Origin: Cryptomeria japonica
Lineage: Eukaryota; Streptophyta; Pinopsida; Cupressales; Cupressaceae
Reading direction: 5' to 3'
DNA: 64,000 bases
Assembly: GCF_030272615.1 (NCBI RefSeq)
Contig: NC_081410.1
Location: forward strand, 569,923,152 to 569,987,151
The notes beneath the pieces are model-generated. The model did not search any database. It had not been told where the DNA came from and was given only the letters and a program-made list of their open reading frames with translations. Each line of letters starts with the position of its first letter. The stretch's first letter is position 1. The position numbers and the translations under genes are program-made. Shown one piece after another: positions 46,263 through 54,582 of this stretch.

Positions 46263-48555
46263 GTAGTGAAAGAAGAGTGAACTATCTTCAAGCGTAGTCT
46301 TCAAGCAGCAAGACTTTGGAGGTTGCCTTAGAGTCATAGGTAGGTGACAACTTGATGATAAGGAGAGCTTTGATCAAAGAACCAGTCAGAGAAGAGCCAA
46401 GCCAAAGAAGGTCCTTATTTAGGATCAAATGCAAGATTATGGACAGAGTTTGCAAAGTGATCATTGATTCAGGGTCTACAAACAACATTATGTCATAAGA
46501 GGTAGTGAGTAAGCTCAAATTTCAAAGGATACCTCACAAAAATCCTTATAGAGTCACTTGGTTGAACAAAGGCCAACATGTCCTAGTTAATGAGCAAGCA
46601 TGGGTGGATTTTACCATTTGGAGGTATAAGGACAAGGTGTTATGTGATGTCCTACCCATGGATGCATGCCATCTTCTATTAGGAATACCATGGCAATTTG
46701 ATAGACAAGCTATCCATGATGGAGCCAAGAATGCATACTCATTCAAGAAAGATGGAGTCACATTCAAGATTCAGTCTATCCTTGAGGAAGGTGAAAAGAG
46801 GGTAGCAAGTCCTAATGTTCTTTTGGTAAGTGAAAAGAAATTCTTGAAGACACTTGAGGAAGGTGAAGGTATAGGGTTTGCACTAGTAATGAAGCCCAAA
46901 GAGGAAGACAAAAAAGAGCAGCCAGATTTGCCAATAGAGGTGCAAGATTTGTTGAAGAAATTCAAAGGCATAGTAAGTGATGGACAACCAGCCACCTTAC
47001 CTCCTAAAAGAACCATAAGCCATCAAATAGACTTCATTCTTGGAGCATCCTTGCCTAATAAGGCAGCTTATTAAATGACTCCCCAAAAAAAATTTGAGAT
47101 TGCCAAGCAAATCCAAGAGCTCTTAGACCAAGGCCTAATTAGAAAAAGCATTAGTCCTTGTGTTGTCCCTACCATGTTAGCCCCAAAGAAAGGTGGTACT
47201 TGGAGATTGTGTATTGATTCTAGAGTTATAAATAGGATCACCATCAGATATAGGTTCCCTATTCCTACAATAGAAGACCTCATGGATTATTTAGGAGAAG
47301 CCAAGTACTTTACCAAGATTGACCATAAAAGTTGATATCACCAAATTAGGATTAAGGAGGGTGATGAAAGGAAAACTGCCTTTAAGATAATAGAGGGTCT
47401 TTATGAGTGGATTGTAATGCCATTTGGCTTACCCAATGCTCCAAGAACCTTCATGAGATTCATGAATGAGGTGATGAAGGAATTCATAGGTAAATTTGTT
47501 GTGGTATATCTAGATGATATTCTCATTTTCAGTAAGGATAGGGCAGATCATATTAATCATTTGCATGATGTATTACAAATATTGTATGATGAAAAGCTTA
47601 CCATGAACTTGGATAAGTGTGAGTTTGTTAAGAAGGATTTGGTTTACCTTGGGTTTGTGTTGTCTCAAGGAAACCACAAGATTGATCCAACAAGGTTGAA
47701 GCTATTGTAAATTGGCCTACTCCTAAGTCAACAACAGAGGTGAGAATCTTCCATGGACAAGCTCAATACTATAGGAAGTTCATTAAGCAATTCAGTGCTA
47801 TATGTGCACCAATGTTAGACACCATTAGAGGTGGAATGAAGGCAAAGTTTAAGTGGGGTGAAGAAGAAAACAAAGGTTTTGAAACATTGAAGGAGAAGGT
47901 AGCTACTCAACTGGTGCTAGTGTTGCCTAGTTTTGAGAAACTTTTCATAGTGGAATGTGATGCAAGCAATGTTGTAGTAGGTATTGTCCTAAGCCAAGAA
48001 GAATGACCAGTAGCCTTCCATAGTGAGAAGTTAAGTGATGCCAAGAGGAAATACTCCTCTTATGATCTTGAGTTATATGCTTTACTGCAGGCTTTGAGGA
48101 AGTGGAGACACTATCTCCTTCCTAAGGAATTTGTGGTCCATATGGACAACCAAGCATTGAGTTTTCTATACTCACAAGACAAACTCAGTCATAAACACAC
48201 AAAATGGGTGGAGTACATGCAGGCCTACATATTAACCATTAAGTACAAGAAAGGGCAGTTAAACCGGGTAGCTGATGCATTAAGTAGGAGACTTTTGATA
48301 GTCCAAGAAATCTAATTGAGAAGCATAGGTGTTGATAGTTATAAAGACTTGTACCCGAAGGATGAAGACTTCTCAAATGCTTACAAGGTGTGTAAGGAGT
48401 ATCAAAATCACTTCCATAGTGAGCATTCTGATTTTACTTTACAAAATGGACTATTGTTTAAAGGTGGGCAGCTTTGTGTGCCTAGAGGCTCAATGAGAGA
48501 AAATCCCATACAAGAGAAGCATAATGACAGCCTTAGTTTTCATTTTGGAGTCAAT
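46263..48555 (+). pseudogene. pol: Gypsy-E protease, RT, RNase H and start of integrase
   Basis: The protease has an intact VIIDSGSTNNIMS and LLGIPWQFDR. RT has [33 protein letters not shown] and the intact [12 protein letters not shown] near 47510. RNase H has FIVECDASN with its Asp kept and HMDNQALSFLYSQ. The integrase zinc domain starts (LCVPRGSMRENPIQEKH) and stops at HFGVN, where Copia-D begins. Defects: TAG/TAA near 46295-46338 and 46498, TAA 47072, TGA 47335 (Gly expected), a one-base deletion near 47690, TGA 48004 (Arg expected) and TAA 48313. RT and RNase H active sites survive, so decay is only moderate. Confidence 0.9.
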
Positions 48556-49315
48556 TGTTGGCATATGCACACTCTAATGAGACATTGTATGTGATAGAAG
48601 GTTTTGTCATTGATGGCAACCTTGCAATCCTATGGCACCGGCAAAGACATTATACCGGCATTAGGACACTAGCACTGGCACAGAAGAAAAGAAGTATACC
48701 GGCACAAAGGCGGACAAGATTTTTGTTATACAATATTTTGTTTATTATTGTAAGCCGACTTGGAAAATTGTAAAATGACTCTTATATATAAAGGAGATCA
48801 TTGTAGACATTTGTATAAGTGTAGTAGAAGCATTAAGGAAAATACTAGGCAGACCTAATGTGCGAAATATAGGTCAAAGGGTATATGTAAACAACAGAGA
48901 AAGAACCGGTACTGAATCTAGCATTGAAGATGCTATTGTAAAGAAGTACAAGATATTGGATTTGTATAATCCTTATTGTAAGTCAGTGTGACTTCCCATT
49001 GAGCAGTGAGCTCTAGGAAGTTGGCCTTCCTGCATGTGCAGGCCCCTATTGTAAGTAATATTCTCTTATTGGCCAGTGAGTGAATATTGTGGGTCACAAA
49101 TCCCATCGAGGTTTTTCCCACACCAGGTTTCCTTGTTAAAATATTGTGTTATGGTGTGTTTTTCATGTGGATGTTCTTGATTCTATTTATTGCATTATTT
49201 CTTGCATACTGGTACATTGTTATATAATGTTCTGCATGTTTTAACTTAAGAAATTCTTATTACCGGTTAGATACTGATTCACCCCCCCCTCTCAGTATCT
49301 GTGGGACCCCTAACA
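48556..49315 (+). repeat. 5' LTR of Copia-D (760 bp)
   Basis: Starts TGTTGGCATATG and ends CCCCTAACA before ATTGGTATCAGAGCC. It has TTTTGTCATTGATGGCAACC near its start, a CCCATCGAGGTTTTTCCC block near 49103, and ATTCACCCCCCCCTCTCAG near 49277. It is short next to the other copia LTRs here. Confidence 0.85.
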
Positions 49316-49316
49316 A

Positions 49317-49330
49317 TTGGTATCAGAGCC
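49317..49330 (+). promoter_or_regulatory. Primer binding site of Copia-D (tRNA-Met type)
   Basis: TTGGTATCAGAGCC directly after the LTR end. Confidence 0.88.
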
Positions 49331-49386
49331 TGGTCCTCTATTTTCAAAAGCCTAACAACTTGAGGAAGATCTTGACATCGGTAAAG

Positions 49387-50534
49387 ATGGAAAATGTAAT
49401 GAAGCAACTTGAAGGAGCTCTTACAGACTATGATGTAGAGAAATTGAAAAATATCAAATTAGAAGATGATTTAAGGGCAGCTCAAGATATCATTCAGGCA
49501 CTTCAAGAAAATTTTACTGTTGCAAGAAATAAGAGAAGAGAACTTTGTGAAAATTTGCAAAATGAGAATGATGAAAAGGAATCACTTAATCATATGATAA
49601 GCAAGTTGAAACAAGAGATCATGACAACAAAAAATGAAATGTAAGATATGACTATGAGATTTTGCAAAGAGATTGAGGACATGAAGAAGAATTGACTAGA
49701 AGACTAAGTGGTGCAGCAAATGAGAACACAAGACTTAGCTATGAAAATGACATGTTGAAGACAGATTTGATGCATACTCAGAATGACTCAAATGAACTGA
49801 TGAGACAAAAAGAAATCTTGGAAAGAGAACTGGAAAGTGCAAATCAACACAAAGAAAAAATCAAGAAAAGCTCAGAGGAACTTGGTACCTTGCTGAAGAA
49901 TCAAAAACCTAAAGGTGACACTTCTGGAATTGGCTTTGAAGTTGGTGAAAGCTCCGGTACTACAAATACTCATGATCACAGCAAACCGGTAAGACAACCT
50001 AATGCTTATAAATTCAATGGAAAATACTTTAACTGTAATAAGTATGGTCATAGAGAAAATGAATGTAGATCTAGGAATTATCAGAATATCAACACACCCA
50101 CCGGTCGATGTTCAAAATGCAACGAAGCTGGTCACAACTCTAAAAACTACAGAATGAATGTGAGATGTTATGTTTGTGGAAGATTTGGACATTTATCAAA
50201 TCAATGCAGAACACAAACTGGCATAGGTTATGGGAAAGCTATTCAAAAGAATAATGTAACTTTTTATGCATGTAACAAGATTGGGCATATTGCTAAATTT
50301 TGTAGAAGTAAAGGAACACCGGTAGACAACAAAAGTGCTAGCTTGAAAGGTAAAGAAAAAGTTGAAGAGGTTAAGCAAGAATTCTCAAAACAATGAATTA
50401 GAAAAGCTGATCTAAATATTGGGAATACTCCTCCACTGGTAGAACAAACCAATGCTTCACCAGAAGGACAAAGGGATGCTTCACTGGAAGGATAGAGCAG
50501 TGCTCCACCAACAGGAAGTTCTTCATCTAATTGA
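49387..50534 (+). pseudogene. gag: Copia-D ORF1: coiled-coil plus four zinc knuckles, no capsid domain
   Basis: Begins about 70 bases after the LTR, directly with a coiled coil (about 170 residues, ENVMKQLEGALTDYDVEKLK onward). A frame break near 49690 follows, then a Gly/Ser linker and four knuckles: YFNCNKYGHRENEC, CSKCNEAGHNSKNY (last Cys lost), CYVCGRFGHLSNQC and FYACNKIGHIAKFC. The tail with KGKEKVEEVKQEFSKQ aligns with Copia-A. It ends at TGA 50532-50534 after earlier stops at 50394 (TGA) and near 50493 (TAG). No UBN2-type capsid segment exists between the primer site and the coil. Confidence 0.8.
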
Positions 50535-50569
50535 ATAAAATTTCCTTGAGGGTTGGGCAATCTATTGAT

Positions 50570-51397
50570 ACATGTGATAATTATTCCCTCAGTTAGAGAT
50601 AAGTGTTTATGGTGAAAATGGATAACAAAAATAACAATATTGAAAGGATAAATAAATTCAACCACAAAACCCTAGCCTAACAACAACAAAGATCCACCAT
50701 AACATATGAAGATTACCTAAGACAATGCAAATCAAACGAAATCACAAAGATTATACCATCACATGTCCAATAGGGTTTGGATCTCCATTCTCCTATCTAC
50801 ATTGATCTTGTTTGATGTATTTGCTCTCAGATTTTATGTGCACAAGAGCTCAACAAAGAATGGAATGTGGTTGCAAGTAGGATCGTATATGTCAAAAGCA
50901 TAGTGTAGTCAAGTGCGTAAATTGATTAGAATGATTGATTAGCCAGGGTTTGATAATGAAGGAAGCATCTCCTTATATAAAAGACACTATATGAAATGGA
51001 GGGATAAGATTGAGAGGTGTAAAAGGAGGTCGGCTATGATTAGAGGGTAGGTAAAAGAAATAATAAAATAATGAAAGGGGTAGATAGTGTATGAATTAAG
51101 AGATGAATGACATGTGTCATGGGTAGAAAAGGCTAATGAATTAATTAAATAAATAAAGATTTATATAATTAATAGAAGAAGTGGGATCAATTAAATAAAT
51201 AAAATATTTATTTAATTTAGGAAAAGGATAATTTAAATAAATAAATGTATTTATTTAAATGAGAAATAAGGCTAGAAGAGGATAAATGAATTATTTAAAT
51301 AAATAAAGATTTATTTAATTAATAGAAGAATTAAGCTTAGGTAATTAAATAAATAAAATATTTATTTGATTAGACTAGACAATTTTGGGTGTCTACA
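50570..51397 (-). repeat. 3' LTR of Tat-2 (about 830 bp)
   Basis: On the element strand it starts TGTAGACACC (plus-strand end GGTGTCTACA at 51397), right after a clear polypurine tract. The other end lies near TGATACATGTGATAATT (about 50566-50580). AT-rich palindromes fill 51132-51371. The partner LTR is outside the window. Confidence 0.78.
51132..51371. repeat. Array of AT-rich palindromic units in the Tat-2 LTR
   Basis: Five units of the form TTAAATAAATAAA-N2-TTTATTTAATT at about 51132, 51193, 51233, 51290 and 51341, separated by 10-50 bases of purine-rich sequence. Each could fold on itself. Confidence 0.7.
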
Positions 51398-51414
51398 TTT
51401 TGCCCCTCTTTGAG
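51398..51414 (-). promoter_or_regulatory. Polypurine tract of Tat-2
   Basis: The minus strand reads TCAAAGAGGGGCAAAA immediately before TGTAGACACC. It fixes the orientation of the LTR and shows that the PMD gene is antisense to the element. Confidence 0.85.
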
Positions 51415-51914
51415 ACAATGCGGCTTGTTGCATTGTTTCAAAGAAGATAAGATGAACTGATATAGAGTTGCCCCAAGATGGGAATGATATGCCCCCTCGA
51501 GAGATTGGATGAAAAAAAATGTCTGAAAAGATCGCAGACAATCTCTTGATAAGAAAGAGAGTCTAGAATGGACTGACCGGATAAAGTTACAAAGTCACGG
51601 GATAATGAAAACTGACTCGGGAAACGAGGGCTAGGGCAGTCTATAAGATAGATCACGAGGGAAATACATCCTCATTGTCATCCACACATCCAAGAGATCA
51701 AAGTGCAAAGTGAGAATAGAGCAGCAACAGTCAGCAGCGGTGGCCTTTGTTCACAGATTCGACCGTGTTCGCCGATTCCAGAGGCTAGCAGAGGCAGGAG
51801 AGCCAGTAAGTACCACAAAACCTCCTCGTACTTTGATGCATTTATTGTTGTCATTAATGCATGCTAGGTAATGTAATAAATGCACTTTAGGTTAGGGTCC
51901 AAAAATGTCAAAAA

Positions 51915-52195
51915 ATATCCAGGCGTGTCTGCTAGGTGCCAGGCGCGTCTATGCTCGCTAGGTGCATCTGTGTTTGTGCCAGGTGCATCTATGATGGAAA
52001 ACGCGTTTGTGCCGAATGCATCTGCGTCTGTGCTGTGTAGGCACGTCTATGCCAAGAAGGCATGTTTGTGTTGCCCAGATGCATCTGTGCAGACCATAGG
52101 CACGTCTGTGTCACCCAGGTGCGTCTATGTAAAACAGGCGCGTTTATGCAGTCTTCAAGCGCGTTTAGGTCAGGAAAGCGCGTTTGTGTCCAAAA
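51915..52195. repeat. Degenerate ~20-bp minisatellite, GCGTCTGTG-type
   Basis: About 14 units with a GGCGCGTCTGTGC-like core every 17-24 bases, for example near 51922, 51941, 51961, 51980, 52000, 52040, 52100, 52137 and 52178. Most variants are C/T or G/A changes at the two CpG sites (GTGCATCTGTG, GGCACGTCTATG). The 500 bases between the polypurine tract and this array show no gene. Confidence 0.72.
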
Positions 52196-52224
52196 AATAT
52201 GAATTTTTGTCTTCTAGGTCAAAT

Positions 52225-52410
52225 CGGCAGTTCTGTGATGAACATACGCTGTCGATTGGATAAGCTGCTGAGAGGATACACTCAAGCAGGTCCTCTAGGG
52301 AAGACTAGGATAACAAATAGGGCTAGGCTTGACAATTCTGTGATAGAACATACGTTGCCAATTAGGAAACTACTCAAGAGGATTCACTCAAGCATAGGCC
52401 CTAGGATAAG
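52225..52410. repeat. Two-copy ~95-bp tandem repeat
   Basis: A unit with TTCTGTGATGAACATACGCT ... GAGAGGATACACTCAAGCAGG (52233-52292) recurs at about 52337-52400 (TTCTGTGATAGAACATACGTT ... AAGAGGATTCACTCAAGCA), diverged by substitutions and small indels. Confidence 0.6.
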
Positions 52411-52420
52411 ATAGATCAAG

Positions 52421-52557
52421 GCACTTTGTGATGAACAGTGAGTGCAAATGTGAGCAGCACTTTGTGATGAATAGGGAGTGCCAAACACGTAGTACTTTGT
52501 GATGAACAGGGAGTACCACTAGGATAGAAGCAACACTTTATGATGAACAGTGAGTGT
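52421..52557. repeat. Four hairpin-forming 25-base units
   Basis: Units at 52421-52445, 52457-52481, 52492-52516 and 52533-52557 share the loop TTTGTGATGAACAGGG. They are closed by five-base arms: GCACT/AGTGC, GCACT/AGTGC, GTACT/AGTAC and ACACT/AGTGT. The arm changes are paired, so the stem is kept in all four. Confidence 0.75.
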
Positions 52558-52605
52558 CACTAGGATTGAGATGATTGATTTGCTTGACTGCAGGAGTATT
52601 TGCCT

Positions 52606-54582
52606 ATGTTGGAGTCACGGGAGAGATTCCCATCGACTCAGAGGTTGCAACCTGAGTTGATAGTCGAGGACCAAGCTACGATTGAGGCCATGGGATTGAG
52701 ACATATTCTGTATATGCCTGAGTTTCAGGAGAACATGGGATTGCTGACTGCATTGGCGGAGAGGTGGCACTCTAAGACTTGCACTTTTCATTTGTCGATG
52801 GGGGAAATGACAGTCACCCTGGAGGATGTATACAGGATTCTGCAGATACTAATCGATGGGGAGATAATTCCATACGATCGAGATGGAGATAGGGAGGCCC
52901 TGAGATGAGTGTTTCAGGATCCAGGACTAGAGATGAGGGCTGGACATGTGGCATGGGACACAATGACACAGATAGGATTAGCACTACCAGTAGTATTGGC
53001 AGGAGTGATCAGTGGGTTCCTCTGTCTGGATAGGGCACCATAAGGATTGGCTGTGGGCTGGGGAGGAGCATTGGAGACACTGGTCACATAGCACACCAGA
53101 TATGCCTGGGGACCATGTGTGCTAGCACACCTATATTACGAGCTACATCAGTTTGTGTACCATGGGTCAATGGGATTGGGCTACGGGGTGACATTGTTAC
53201 AGGTGTGGGCCTATGAGCATCTGCCAGTGACGAGACTGATACATTTTAGGGGCAGAGGTCACAGACACAGTTTTGTACACTTATACGACATGATCACTTT
53301 GCAACCACAGATTGGTAGGTTAGAGCACTGGCGACGGGTGATTAATGACATTGATATGGTTATATGGAGGCCATACCTGGGATGCGAGCAGTGGGAGGAT
53401 GATGCAGTAGAGCTACCATACACCTTTCGAAGTAGGTATCTGATTGGGCAGACGCCCTATGTAATGGAGAGGCAGCTGGTGGGCAGGGTGGGCAGGCAGT
53501 TCGGCAGGATCCAGCGGATGCCACGGGGTTCAGGCATGTATGCACAGACTATCAGGGATCAGGCGTAGTTTGGGCCCTTATTATCATATGATCAGGCTGT
53601 TACATAGCTAGTAGAGATGATGCCCCTACCTTGGGACATGTGGCCAAAGATTGAGGATGCCGACATGGATGCCAAGTACACAGCATACTCAGCCGAGCAT
53701 CCATTCCCACGCCTGACAGATCCAGGAGAGCTACTAGATGGAGATGGTGGTGGGGATGGGGATGATGATGGAGATGATGGTGGTAGAGGCCGACGGAGGA
53801 GGAGGGGGGTAGTTGGAGAGAGGAGGGTGGTGCCACAGAGGGAGGGTGGAGAGGACAGGTAGGCTCGGGTAGTGAGGGGTCACGGTGGATTACCGCTATA
53901 GCTGTCAGCAGCACAGGGTCCCAGACAGGTGTAGGTACAGGGATAGTACAGGGACAAATACAAGGATAGGCACCAGTATAGGCACCAGTACAGGCACAGG
54001 CATAGGGGCAGGCACCCGTATAGGGGGAGCCACAAGGGGCTGAGGTAGAGGAGGATGAGCTGACGGAGCTGAGGGAGATCTGCCAGGGATAGGCAAATGA
54101 GATCCAGGAGCTAGAGAGGGAGAGGGATAGGCTCAGGAGGTGGCTCAGAGATACTAAGCGGGAATGGGATCAGGCCATTCAGTGCTACACAAAGGCTAAG
54201 ATAGCACTGAGGGCTGGGAGGCAGGCAACAGAGGACACAGGGGCTGGATATGCCTATGTCCTGCGGGCAAGGGAGGAGATCGGTTACTGGCGGGATCTCT
54301 ATTATGGTGCGGTGCCAGCTGATGAGCGGGCGAGGAGCTTCCATAGACCATCGCGGACAGCGACAGCTATGGGAGGGAGCTGAAGGAGATAGGCATCGAG
54401 TGGTGGGGTTATGGGTCCTCCACCACCACAAGATAGAGGGGATAGGAGGGATGATCCTAGGGCGGGTCCTTCGGGGGCTCAAATTCCATCAAGGCCAGGC
54501 GGCTCCGAGGGAGGGAGTTCATCATAGCCATAGAGGGCTCCCTATGTATCAGTATTGTACCATTTTTATATGATGATGTAGA
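52606..54582 (+). pseudogene. Plant mobile domain (PMD) protein, antisense cargo of Tat-2
   Basis: PMD protein (PF10536 type, as in MAIN and MAIL1). The N-terminal domain is clear: MGLRHILYMPEFQENMGLLT, LAERWHSKTCTFHLSMGEMT, VTLEDVYRIL, then WAYEHLPVTRLIHFRGRGHR. From ATG 52606 one frame runs to about 53800. Stops at 52906 (TGA), 53041 (TAA) and ~53089, 53566, 53605 (TAG) all fit C-to-T. A frame change near 53800-53860, in G-runs coding for GGRGRRRRRG, leads into a Gln-rich stretch (TAGs in a CAG-rich context) and a coiled coil (NEIQELERERDRLRRWLRDT). It ends at TAG 54580-54582. A TTGCTTGACTGCAG at 52582-52595 looks like a splice acceptor, so an upstream exon is possible. PMDs occur both as host genes and in transposons. 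Confidence 0.85.

Larger units (their letters stand above)
43501..48555 (+). mobile_element. Gypsy-E: 5' portion of a chromovirus-like Ty3/gypsy element
   Basis: Plus-strand gypsy with LTR 43501-~45132, tRNA-Met-type primer site, gag, protease, RT, RNase H and the start of the integrase zinc domain. There it is interrupted at 48556 by Copia-D. The left target duplication candidate is TTTGG (43496-43500). The rest of integrase, any chromodomain and the 3' LTR are displaced beyond the window. The type is judged from the gag and protease style (LLGIPWQFDRQAIHDG); I cannot name the clade. Confidence 0.85.
48556..50560 (+). mobile_element. Copia-D: 5' portion of a copia element related to Copia-A
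   Basis: Plus-strand LTR (48556-49315), primer site and a gag-like ORF, then cut by Tat-2. It inserted in the Gypsy-E integrase; the left target duplication candidate is TCAAT (48551-48555). The ORF layout (coiled coil then four zinc knuckles, with the same KGKEKVEE tail) matches Copia-A ORF1. No pol is visible before the Tat-2 junction. Confidence 0.82.

Noticed and set aside
8547-48556. Copia-B and Copia-D both begin after the same bases, TGGAGTCAAT (8546-8555 and 48546-48555).
   Set aside because: The hosts are unrelated (Copia-A ORF2 and Gypsy-E integrase) and the Copia-B terminus is damaged. A shared target preference cannot be told from chance with two sites.
11055-49330. Repeated TGGTATCAGAGC stretches as possible tRNA genes.
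   Set aside because: They are primer binding sites next to LTRs; no cloverleaf or internal promoter boxes surround them.
52421-52557. Regularly spaced direct repeats that might suggest a CRISPR-like array.
   Set aside because: Only four units, repeats longer than the 10-16 base gaps, inside a plant retrotransposon.
53600-53914. Pro/His-rich ORF on the minus strand.
   Set aside because: Antisense shadow of the GC-rich acidic and basic stretch of the PMD gene.
51398-54578. The PMD segment as the body of a separate plus-strand LTR element between GGTGTCTACA and TGTAGACACC.
   Set aside because: No primer site follows 51397 on the plus strand, while a clear polypurine tract precedes the LTR on the minus strand, and no LTR similarity was seen after 54588 beyond ten bases.
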